From Gammaproteobacteria bacterium (lineage in GTDB: Bacteria; Pseudomonadota; Gammaproteobacteria; CAJXQU01), in assembly GCA_026984275.1 (NCBI GenBank), contig JALSSM010000004.1, positions 1-5,868 of the forward strand: DNA of 5,868 bases, in the 5' to 3' direction. Numbering within the stretch: position 1 is the stretch's first letter; each line of letters opens with the position of its first letter. The translations under genes were made by a program, and so were the position numbers. The notes under the pieces are model-generated. The model was not told the DNA's origin and made no database searches. It saw only the letters and a list, made by a program, of their open reading frames with translations. This document shows positions 1 through 5,826 of this stretch, one piece after another.

Positions 1-360
1 TGGGGCTTTGTTACTCTTAGCATGGCTCTGATCTTCTTCCTGGGGTTTTTCCTGGATTTTCTGGAGATCTGTTTTATCGTCGTTCCTATTCTTGCTCCAA
101 TTGCTAACCAGATGGGTATTGACCTGCTATGGTTCGCTATTCTGATCGCAATGAATCTACAAACATCTTTCCTGACGCCACCTTTTGGTTTTTCCCTGTT
201 TTATCTGAAAGCTGTGGCACCAGCAGAGATTGGAATTCGACAAATATACCGGGGCATCGTCCCCTTTGTACTGATCCAGATCGCCGCCATTCTGCTGATC
301 GCTTACTTCCCGAAACTGATCCTCTGGTTACCCGATTATATGGAAGCCTTGCAGCATTAA
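1..360 (+). CDS. TRAP transporter large permease (DctM family), 3' end only
   Basis: This is the C-terminal 119 residues of an integral inner-membrane permease; the 5' part lies outside the window and the frame is open from base 1. TRAP large permeases carry out sodium-driven uptake of organic acids or similar solutes delivered by a periplasmic binding protein. The visible part is very hydrophobic, with three or four membrane spans. It contains the family-like stretches GFFLDFLEICFIVVPILAP and LQTSFLTPPFGFSLFYL, which resemble the large (M) subunit of the mannitol/chloroaromatic (FcbT3-like) branch of the DctM family. It ends at a TAA at 358-360. The substrate cannot be inferred from this fragment. 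The small permease and the binding protein would be expected to its left, outside the window. The following gene is convergent, so this is the last gene of its transcription unit. The family call is firm; the subfamily is a recollection of motif style. Confidence 0.88.
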   Translation, partial: WGFVTLSMALIFFLGFFLDFLEICFIVVPILAPIANQMGIDLLWFAILIAMNLQTSFLTPPFGFSLFYLKAVAPAEIGIRQIYRGIVPFVLIQIAAILLIAYFPKLILWLPDYMEALQH

Positions 361-376
361 CTTATGCCAGAAATAA

Positions 377-392
377 TGTGACATAGTTCACA
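377..392. promoter_or_regulatory. CRP/Vfr-type binding site (perfect half-sites)
   Basis: TGTGA at 377-381 and TCACA at 388-392 are separated by exactly six bases, matching the core CRP consensus with both half-sites intact. The 3' flank is A-rich (AAAAAA). The site lies 16 bases after the permease stop, so it is not upstream of any recognised gene. If functional, it may serve an unannotated transcript running right; a weak -10-like TAAAAT lies at 424-429, without a clear -35 element. Alternatively it may be part of a larger nucleoprotein element with the DnaA and IHF motifs. The motif match is certain; the function is inferred. Confidence 0.55.
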
Positions 393-431
393 AAAAAGAG
401 CTAAGTCTTTGTCTTTAATCAGATAAAATTC

Positions 432-454
432 TTACCCACAGATTCTGTGGATAA
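432..454. other. Inverted pair of DnaA boxes forming a 23-bp near-palindrome
   Basis: TTACCCACA (432-440) matches the DnaA-box consensus TTATNCACA at all but one base. TGTGGATAA (446-454) is a perfect box on the other strand. They face each other across five bases, and together form a palindrome broken at one base pair, with a single-base centre at 443. The 16 bases CTGTGGATAACTCTGT (445-460) match, as I remember it, the sequence around box R4 of E. coli oriC. This supports DnaA binding, although a palindrome of this size could also be an operator for another dimeric regulator. Confidence 0.6.
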
Positions 455-501
455 CTCTGTTAATAAGCTGCGTCAAAAGCTTGCCACATGCGGCTAATGT
501 T

Positions 502-532
502 ACCGTTTTATTAAAACGGTTAATTTTTAACC
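502..532. terminator. Overlapping hairpins, possible bidirectional terminator
   Basis: Two alternative stem-loops share bases 518-520. The first pairs ACCGTTTT (502-509) with AAAACGGT (513-520); on the + strand it is followed by TAATTTTT, so it could end the permease transcript. The second pairs GGTTAA (518-523) with TTAACC (527-532); read on the - strand it is followed by GTTTT, so it could end aroE transcripts coming from the right. The stems are AT-rich and modest in strength. This is a reasonable arrangement between convergent genes, but the spacing gives 3' untranslated stretches of more than 100 bases on both sides. Confidence 0.45.
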
Positions 533-551
533 AGTCGTTATATTTATAGTA

Positions 552-564
552 AATCAATAACTTA
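552..564 (+). other. IHF-type binding site
   Basis: AATCAATAACTTA matches the IHF consensus WATCAANNNNTTR at every defined position. It is preceded by an AT-rich stretch (TTATATTTATAGT, 538-550), which is common beside strong IHF sites. It lies 14 bases from the DnaA box at 579. IHF sites next to DnaA boxes are known at E. coli oriC, datA and DARS2. A single match in AT-rich DNA can occur by chance, so this rests mainly on its context. Confidence 0.45.
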
Positions 565-578
565 CAGCACTTTTAAAG

Positions 579-587
579 GTATTCACA
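579..587 (+). other. DnaA box (one mismatch)
   Basis: GTATTCACA differs from the consensus TTATNCACA only at its first base. It sits between the IHF-type site and the perfect box at 634-642. Confidence 0.4.
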
Positions 588-633
588 GGAGAATCCTGAG
601 ATAACCCTGCAAATTTTTGGTTTTTGGTACCAA

Positions 634-642
634 TGTGAATAA
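634..642 (-). other. DnaA box (perfect consensus)
   Basis: TGTGAATAA is the exact complement of TTATTCACA. It ends one base before the aroE stop codon and is preceded by the palindrome TTGGTACCAA (624-633) and a tandem TTTTTGG repeat (614-627). Confidence 0.5.
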
Positions 643-643
643 G

Positions 644-1495
644 TCAGGTCCTGAGTAATGAAATGACCGAACTGGTCTCTGGTCTGATACCTCGCCAGAT
701 AAAAAAAGACTCAGCAGCTTGCTCTACCAGCATTCCCAGGCCATCCACCGATAATTTTGCCCCTCCGTCGAGTCCCCATTTTACAAAAGCCGTCGGTTTT
801 TTTGCGTACATCATGTCATAACACACAGCCTCTTTTGTAAGGATATTTTCTGGAAGAGGAGGAAGTGTTCCCTGCAGACTGGCCGAGGTACCATTTATGA
901 CCATATCGAAGCTGGAACCCGCCAGATCAGAATATGCCACGGCTGAAAGATCGCCAAGATCAGAAAACAGGCCAACCAGTTCTTCAGCACGGGAAAGTGT
1001 ACGATTAGCGATCACACAGGTATCAGGATTTTCTTTCAATAAGGGTTCCAGTACCCCCCGAACCGCACCACCGGCACCCAGAATCAGAAGGCGTTTCCCG
1101 GTGATGGCCTGTTGATAATTGATCAAGATATCTCGAACCAGACCACAACCATCCGTATTGTCACCCCTGATCTGATCCCGATCATCAAACCAGAGTGTGT
1201 TCACAGCACCGGCACGTTCAGCGACTTCACTCCGCTGATAGGATATTTCCCAGGCCTGCTGTTTGAAAGGTACGGTTACATTCAGACCTCGGCCACCGGC
1301 CTGTCGGAACTGCTCAACCATTTCAGGAAATGTATCCAACGGTGATTCAATGGCCTGATAGATCAAATTCTGATCCGTTTGTTCAGCAAACTGTTGATGA
1401 ATTAGAGGCGAAAGACTATGCGTGATCGGATGGCCTATCACAGCATAATAATCTGTTCCGGGTTTTAATCTTAGCTCGGGAAGAGTTCTAGCCAT
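644..1495 (-). CDS. aroE: Shikimate dehydrogenase (NADP-dependent)
   Basis: This cytoplasmic enzyme reduces 3-dehydroshikimate to shikimate with NADPH, the fourth step of the shikimate pathway to chorismate and aromatic amino acids. The protein has 283 residues, about ten more than E. coli AroE, mainly from a longer N-terminus. Shikimate-binding residues are seen in HSLSP (S27, S29) and NVTVPFK (72-78), with catalytic K78. AVNT (97-100) precedes NTDG (113-116), with catalytic D115. The nucleotide-binding loop is GAGGA (140-144), and NRT (164-166) is the usual NADP-phosphate pocket. DGLGMLVEQAA (251-261) carries the conserved C-terminal glutamine Q259. The ATG is the first possible start because an in-frame TAA lies 12 bases upstream. 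No clear Shine-Dalgarno sequence is visible. A TATAAT box upstream suggests its own promoter after mshG. All key residues are intact, so it should be active. Confidence 0.97.
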   Translation of the reverse strand: MARTLPELRLKPGTDYYAVIGHPITHSLSPLIHQQFAEQTDQNLIYQAIESPLDTFPEMVEQFRQAGGRGLNVTVPFKQQAWEISYQRSEVAERAGAVNTLWFDDRDQIRGDNTDGCGLVRDILINYQQAITGKRLLILGAGGAVRGVLEPLLKENPDTCVIANRTLSRAEELVGLFSDLGDLSAVAYSDLAGSSFDMVINGTSASLQGTLPPLPENILTKEAVCYDMMYAKKPTAFVKWGLDGGAKLSVDGLGMLVEQAAESFFIWRGIRPETSSVISLLRT

Positions 1496-1525
1496 GTCAT
1501 CTGATTATCAAAATAAGAAAAACAG

Positions 1526-1531
1526 ATTATA
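1526..1531 (-). promoter_or_regulatory. Candidate -10 box of an aroE promoter
   Basis: Read on the - strand, these bases are a perfect TATAAT. They lie about 30 bases upstream of the aroE ATG, inside the 68-base mshG-aroE gap. No good -35 hexamer is found 16-18 bases further upstream (CCCAAA or ACCCAA there), so the promoter may be weak or factor-assisted. A start near 1519 would give a leader of about 24 bases. Confidence 0.4.
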
Positions 1532-1537
1532 ACGGAT

Positions 1538-1560
1538 TACTCATCCAGTTTGGGTGAGCA
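1538..1560 (-). terminator. Weak hairpin after mshG, possible terminator
   Basis: On the - strand, TGCTCACCC pairs with GGATGAGTA around a five-base loop, with one mismatch and one G-U pair. T-rich DNA (TTTTTCTTATTTT) follows, but only after about 17 bases, which is farther than in a standard intrinsic terminator. It begins just past the mshG stop and could attenuate msh transcription before aroE. Confidence 0.3.
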
Positions 1561-1563
1561 GTC

Positions 1564-2787
1564 CTAGCCCATCACGCTACTCATATCCCACATTGGCAGG
1601 AAGATGCCTAATGCCAGGATCAAAACCATGACTCCTATCGCCGTGATCAGAACAGGTTCAATCGTCGAACTGAGGTTTTTCACATCATACTCAACCTCAC
1701 GTTCATAGAAACCTGCCACTTCCTGCATCATTTCATCGACAATTCCGGTTTCTTCTCCAACGCTGAGCATCTGAATGACCAGCGGGGTAAACATACCCGT
1801 TTCCGAAGCGGACTGAGTGAGTGTTCCTCCTCGTTCGACGGCATTGCGGATATCCTTCACACGTTCGCCGACAAAGCGATTATCGACGGCTTTCGCCACC
1901 ACTGACAAAGCCTGTGTCAAAGGAACACCGGCACCAACAGACATGGCAAAGGATCGGGCAAAACGGCCCAGCGTTGCTCGCTTAATAATGTCTCCCACCA
2001 ACGGTAACCTGAGTTTGTATTGATCCCAGATATACCGACCAGACTTTGTTTTTAGCCAGGCTCTCACTGATCCAAAAATTATCACCAGTGCCATCAACAG
2101 AAAACCCCAGTAATTGACAAAAAAATCTGAAGTGGCCATGAGAACCCTTGTCGCAACAGGCAGCTCTACGTTGGCGTTTTCAAAAATCTTGGCAAAAGCC
2201 GGAATGACAAAAATATTGATCACGGCAACTGCGACAGAAATGGCGATCATGACAAATGTGGGATATCTCAGTGCACTCTTTATACGTTGGCGTGTTTCCT
2301 TGTCATTTTCCATATAGTGAGAAATTTGTAAAAAGGCCTCATCCAGACGTCCGGTATTTTCACCAACACTCACCATCGCAGTAAACAAGGGGGAAAATAT
2401 GCGCGGATGCTGCTTCAGACTGGCACTCATCTCCTGGCCAGATTCAAGATCATTCTGGATTTCCTGCAACACTTCTACAAAATATTCATTGCGGATTGAT
2501 TTCTGAATACCACCAATCGCCTGATTAACAGGTATACCGGTTCGTAACAGGGCATACATCTGACGAGAGAACATCACCATCTCAGCAATATCGGGTGGTT
2601 TTCTATCTTTAAATAGATTTCCGGGAATCTGAAGCCGATCTTTTTTCTCGACTTTTTCCTGAATATTAACCGGGGTGATTCCAGTATTGAGTAATTGTGA
2701 TGCAACAGAATCCGCAGAAGCGCCCTCCAGATCACCGCTGATCAGCCCCCCCTTCGTATCACGTCCTTTATATTCGAAAACGGCCAT
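1564..2787 (-). CDS. mshG: MSHA pilus inner-membrane platform protein MshG (GspF/PilC family)
   Basis: This polytopic protein forms the inner-membrane platform on which the MshE ATPase works to extract pilin from the membrane. The predicted protein has 407 residues, the usual length for MshG/PilC/GspF. It holds two T2SSF domains, at about 72-195 and 275-396, each with the repeated signature SVGENTGRLDE (140-150) and SVGEETGIVDE (342-352). Membrane spans are seen at about 178-198, 225-242 and 378-399. The start MAVFEYKGRD was chosen because it matches the family N-terminus. The frame runs 63 codons further upstream, but that part lies inside mshE. The ATG follows the mshE stop by 13 bases, and a GAGG overlapping that stop (2799-2802) is a plausible ribosome site with an 11-base spacing. 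It is the last msh gene here; no mshF or pilin gene follows. Confidence 0.94.
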   Translation of the reverse strand: MAVFEYKGRDTKGGLISGDLEGASADSVASQLLNTGITPVNIQEKVEKKDRLQIPGNLFKDRKPPDIAEMVMFSRQMYALLRTGIPVNQAIGGIQKSIRNEYFVEVLQEIQNDLESGQEMSASLKQHPRIFSPLFTAMVSVGENTGRLDEAFLQISHYMENDKETRQRIKSALRYPTFVMIAISVAVAVINIFVIPAFAKIFENANVELPVATRVLMATSDFFVNYWGFLLMALVIIFGSVRAWLKTKSGRYIWDQYKLRLPLVGDIIKRATLGRFARSFAMSVGAGVPLTQALSVVAKAVDNRFVGERVKDIRNAVERGGTLTQSASETGMFTPLVIQMLSVGEETGIVDEMMQEVAGFYEREVEYDVKNLSSTIEPVLITAIGVMVLILALGIFLPMWDMSSVMG

Positions 2788-2800
2788 CAGTGATGAAACC

Positions 2801-4657
2801 TCAATCTTCCAAAATTGACAGAGTGAGCTTGTTATCACTGAACTCAAAGGTTCGTTCCATTGGACTTTCTTCATCAATATCCGAAGGCGACTCAACGACT
2901 GCGTGATGATCTGAAAGATCACGATCATCAGAGTCAACATCATCCTGCTTCTGTGGGTGTTCAATATCCAGATCAATCTCTGCAGAGATACGCATGACTT
3001 CTTCCAGTGTCGTTGTCCCCTGCTGTGCTAATTCCAGTGCGACCAATCCCAGCGGTTTATAGTTTTGAGAATGTTTCGCAGCCTGAATAAATTCTGCTGT
3101 ATCACCCGATGCCAGAGCCAATGAAAGATCCTCATCAATGGTCAATAATTCCTGTACAGCAATTCGTCCAGAATATCCTGTCTGATGACATTTTTGACAA
3201 CCAGCGCCAACAAAATACTGATGACCATGTTGACCCGATTTTAATAACCAGCTTTTTTCAGTCGTATCCGGTTCATGTTCCACAGAACAGCCGTCGCAGA
3301 TTCGTCTGATCAAGCGTTGTGCAATAATCGCTCTCAGGGAGGTTGCCAGAAGATAACCCGGCGCACCCATGTCCAGTAATCGAGTGGCGGTGCTAATGGC
3401 ATCATTGGTATGTAAAGTTGAAAGAACCATGTGACCGGTCATTGCAGCACGAAGACCAATCTGCACGGTCTCAGCATCACGCATTTCACCAACCAGAACG
3501 ATATCTGGATCCTGTCGTAATATCGTCCTCAAGACACGAGCGAAGGTTAACTCTATTTCGGTATTCACCTGAACCTGATTAATTCTCGGCAAACGATACT
3601 CAACCGGATCTTCGACCGTGATAATCTTAACTTCAGGTTTATTTAATAATTTAAGTGTGCTGTATAAAGTCGTTGTTTTACCACTACCCGTCGGCCCGGT
3701 GACCAGCACCATACCATTTGGCGCTCTGACGGAGGCTTCATATCGATCACGAATATCATCATGCATGCCCAAGGCACTCAGATCAGGAATGCCTTCGGTC
3801 TGATCAAGTAAACGCATGACCACCGATTCACCATAGTAGATCGGCATTGTTGAAATCCGAATATCAACATTTCTATTATGAATTTTAATGCTAAAACGAC
3901 CATCCTGTGGCAGACGTTTTTCAGAAATATCCATGCCTGCCATTAATTTCAATTTCACAACCAGGGCACTGGCAACACGTTTTTCCTTAATAATATGTTC
4001 CTGTAACACACCATCCACACGTTGACGAATTCTGAGTACATTTTCATCCGGTTCAATATGAATATCTGAAGCCCGTGAACGGATCGCATCTTCAAGTAAT
4101 GACTGCAGTAATTTAACGACCGGTGCATCAGAGTGATCCACTTCCTCTGCCAGATCATTGAGGTATTGATCGTTATCAATCAGCTCATCCTGAAGCTCTT
4201 CTGCAAAACCAGAAATCTGATCCGTTTGACGATACGCTGTATCCAGTGTCTGCATCAGATCAGATTCACGAACAACCGCTACTATCAGGTTTTTCTTTAA
4301 AATACGAGACAATTCATCGAAGGCAAATATATTCGTTGGATCAGCCATGCCAACCAGCACAGAGTCTTCTTCAAGACTCAACGCAAGAACACGGAATCGT
4401 CGTGCATGGATTTCCGGAATCAACTTCACAACGTCAGGATTCAGAGGATACTGCGTCAGATCAATCAGCGGGACTTTCAATTGTGCCGATAAAAACCTCA
4501 ACAAATCGTCTTCGGCAACATAACCACCTTCGACCAGTACTTTCCCAAGCTTTAAGCCAGTAGTCTTTTGTTGTTCAAGCGCATCTTCTAACTGTTGTTG
4601 AGTAATAACCTCATTTTCAACCAGCAGATCGCCCAGCCGAATTCTTTTTCGCTGCAT
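2801..4657 (-). CDS. mshE: MSHA pilus extension ATPase MshE (GspE/PilB family, c-di-GMP binding)
   Basis: This cytoplasmic hexameric ATPase powers pilus assembly. The N-terminus has the two 24-residue MshEN motifs that bind cyclic di-GMP: residues 7-30, beginning RLG and ending LEDALEQQ, and residues 36-59, beginning KLG and ending LLRFLSAQ, with the expected five-residue spacer. The ATPase core follows: Walker A GPTGSGKT (321-328), the Asp box around VEDPVEY (348-354), Walker B DIVLVGEMRD (385-394) and the His box GHMVLSTLHTND (408-419). A zinc-type cysteine set, CDGC (454-457) and CQKC (487-490), marks it as an extension-type rather than a retraction-type motor. At 618 residues it is longer than the roughly 575 I recall for Vibrio MshE. 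The excess is an acidic C-terminal tail (about 562-618). Its ATG overlaps the mshN stop in TAATG (4655-4659), preceded by AGGGGA (4666-4671). c-di-GMP control is inferred from the motifs. Confidence 0.96.
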   Translation of the reverse strand: MQRKRIRLGDLLVENEVITQQQLEDALEQQKTTGLKLGKVLVEGGYVAEDDLLRFLSAQLKVPLIDLTQYPLNPDVVKLIPEIHARRFRVLALSLEEDSVLVGMADPTNIFAFDELSRILKKNLIVAVVRESDLMQTLDTAYRQTDQISGFAEELQDELIDNDQYLNDLAEEVDHSDAPVVKLLQSLLEDAIRSRASDIHIEPDENVLRIRQRVDGVLQEHIIKEKRVASALVVKLKLMAGMDISEKRLPQDGRFSIKIHNRNVDIRISTMPIYYGESVVMRLLDQTEGIPDLSALGMHDDIRDRYEASVRAPNGMVLVTGPTGSGKTTTLYSTLKLLNKPEVKIITVEDPVEYRLPRINQVQVNTEIELTFARVLRTILRQDPDIVLVGEMRDAETVQIGLRAAMTGHMVLSTLHTNDAISTATRLLDMGAPGYLLATSLRAIIAQRLIRRICDGCSVEHEPDTTEKSWLLKSGQHGHQYFVGAGCQKCHQTGYSGRIAVQELLTIDEDLSLALASGDTAEFIQAAKHSQNYKPLGLVALELAQQGTTTLEEVMRISAEIDLDIEHPQKQDDVDSDDRDLSDHHAVVESPSDIDEESPMERTFEFSDNKLTLSILED

Positions 4658-5826
4658 TATGAACGTCCCCTGTTTTTGAGTTTTGATCCATTCAGATCAA
4701 GAATTCTCTGGCTGGCAAATTGTTTTAAGGCTGATGGAACACGTTGATCGTGCAATGACGATTTGAATGCGACCAGTGCCTCTGCATTTCTGGATTCTGC
4801 CATCAAAGAAATTCCCAGGCCTAACCACCATTTCCCATTTGTCGGCTGCTGTTTCAGAATTTGTTGATAAGTCCTGATCGCTTCTTCATGAAGACCCGAT
4901 TGTTGTTGTAATGCTGCAATAAAAGAGTGGTAATCCGGATCGCTATTCACGGATGGTGCAGCCTGTTGTAATACTTTTAAAGACTGATCGATTTTCCCTT
5001 TCCTGACCAGCAGGTGAGCCAGAGGTTCTGCTAGACGGGCGTTTTGAGGTGTGATCAACAGGCCCTTCTGATAAACATTTATTGCTTCCTGAATCTGACC
5101 TTGTTGAACCAGGCTTGATGACAATAACAAACGTGCTTCAATCTGTTTTTCATCAAGAGATAAAATCTCACGCAGCGTCTGTATTGCCGCAACAGCATCA
5201 CCCTGTTCCAGCAATTTTTGAGCCTGATCAAAAAGTGGATCTGTCTGATCCTGAACGGGTTCAATCAGTATTTTTTTATTAAAAACTATTTTTCCTTCAG
5301 ATAGATCCAGTACCTGTTCAGTTCTGCCTGACTTTTTAACAACCGACTGATCAGAAACAATTCGTTGAGTACTTTTCTGAGAGGGTTTACTGAATTTGTT
5401 TTGTGATCTTTCCAGAGAAACATCGGCACTTGTCTGATGCACAATTTTATTTTCTGGAACAGGGATCATTTCTGAAATATCTGTTCCTTTGCTGGCTATC
5501 AGCGTTGGCGCACTACTTTTCTCCGTAGCGTTTTCATGATTCTCTACTGGATTACCGACTGGCTGGAGAACAGGTAGATCCAGTTTTTCTGAAGATAAAA
5601 ATTTATCATCAAGCTGGCCTTGACTGGCTGGAAGCTGGTTAACAAACCCGATAGCGAAAATTAAAGAGGCGATAACCAGTACAAAATTTAACCAGTACTT
5701 CTTTTTAAAATCTGAACTTTTGTGGATGGGGGTAGAGTCAACATCACGCAGGATAGAATAGTCCTCAAACAGGATAAGACTTTTCCTGCCTGCTTCTTCA
5801 GCCATGACATCATTAACGAAACTCAT
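4657..5826 (-). CDS. mshN: MSHA biogenesis protein MshN (membrane-anchored TPR protein)
   Basis: This 389-residue protein is probably an accessory part of the MSHA pilus machine. It has a short cytoplasmic N-terminus (1-43, ending FKKK), one membrane span (about 45-62), and a Ser/Pro/Lys-rich linker without repeats (about 66-190). About five TPR units follow, at roughly 197-228, 230-262, 264-294, 297-329 and 331-363, with the usual alternation of small and large hydrophobic residues. Topology should be N-in, with the TPR domain in the periplasm. The N-terminus MSFVNDVM resembles the MS-x-(I/V)-N-x-(M/V) opening of MshN proteins, which supports this ATG. The frame stays open to the window edge, but without another common start codon. 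No strong ribosome site is seen, and coupling to an upstream gene is likely. Naming rests on the TPR architecture plus its position directly before mshE. TPR proteins diverge fast, so residue-level function is uncertain. Confidence 0.85.
   Translation of the reverse strand: MSFVNDVMAEEAGRKSLILFEDYSILRDVDSTPIHKSSDFKKKYWLNFVLVIASLIFAIGFVNQLPASQGQLDDKFLSSEKLDLPVLQPVGNPVENHENATEKSSAPTLIASKGTDISEMIPVPENKIVHQTSADVSLERSQNKFSKPSQKSTQRIVSDQSVVKKSGRTEQVLDLSEGKIVFNKKILIEPVQDQTDPLFDQAQKLLEQGDAVAAIQTLREILSLDEKQIEARLLLSSSLVQQGQIQEAINVYQKGLLITPQNARLAEPLAHLLVRKGKIDQSLKVLQQAAPSVNSDPDYHSFIAALQQQSGLHEEAIRTYQQILKQQPTNGKWWLGLGISLMAESRNAEALVAFKSSLHDQRVPSALKQFASQRILDLNGSKLKNRGRS
4666..4671 (-). promoter_or_regulatory. 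Ribosome binding site of mshE
   Basis: Read on the - strand, AGGGGA lies eight bases before the mshE ATG and inside the end of mshN. It fixes the mshE start and, with the one-base stop/start overlap, indicates translational coupling. Confidence 0.6.

Larger units (their letters stand above)
361..643. other. Gene-free convergent intergenic region rich in protein-binding motifs
   Basis: No credible coding frame is present between the TRAP permease stop and the aroE stop. Seen directly: a perfect TGTGA-N6-TCACA palindrome at 377-392; an inverted pair of DnaA boxes at 432-454; two overlapping hairpins at 502-532; an AT-rich stretch at about 501-580; an exact IHF consensus at 552-564; DnaA boxes at 579-587 and 634-642; a tandem TTTTTGG repeat at 614-627; and the 10-bp palindrome TTGGTACCAA at 624-633. 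There is no GATC, although the window as a whole averages about one per 90 bases. The combination suggests a replication-linked or regulatory element, but which kind cannot be settled from sequence alone. Confidence 0.6.

Noticed and set aside
129..386. An 85-codon + strand frame overlapping the TRAP permease
   Set aside because: It is a frame-shifted reading of the permease gene with a polar, non-family product.
586..598. Small hairpin CAGGA-GAA-TCCTG as a terminator
   Set aside because: The stem is only five pairs and no T-run follows directly on either strand.
361..643. Mobile element or CRISPR in the intergenic gap
   Set aside because: There are no transposase remnants, terminal inverted repeats with target duplications, or regularly spaced repeats; the short repeats seen are better explained as protein-binding sites and hairpins.
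1112..1345. A 77-codon open frame on the + strand within aroE
   Set aside because: It is antisense to intact, conserved AroE coding sequence and has no independent support.
2788..2976. A 63-codon upstream extension of the mshG frame
   Set aside because: It lies almost wholly inside the end of mshE, has no family resemblance, and MAVFEYKGRD at 2787 matches the normal MshG start and length (407 residues).
4246..4563. A 105-codon open frame on the + strand
   Set aside because: It is antisense to the conserved N-terminal part of mshE and reads as a reverse-complement shadow with no recognisable domain.
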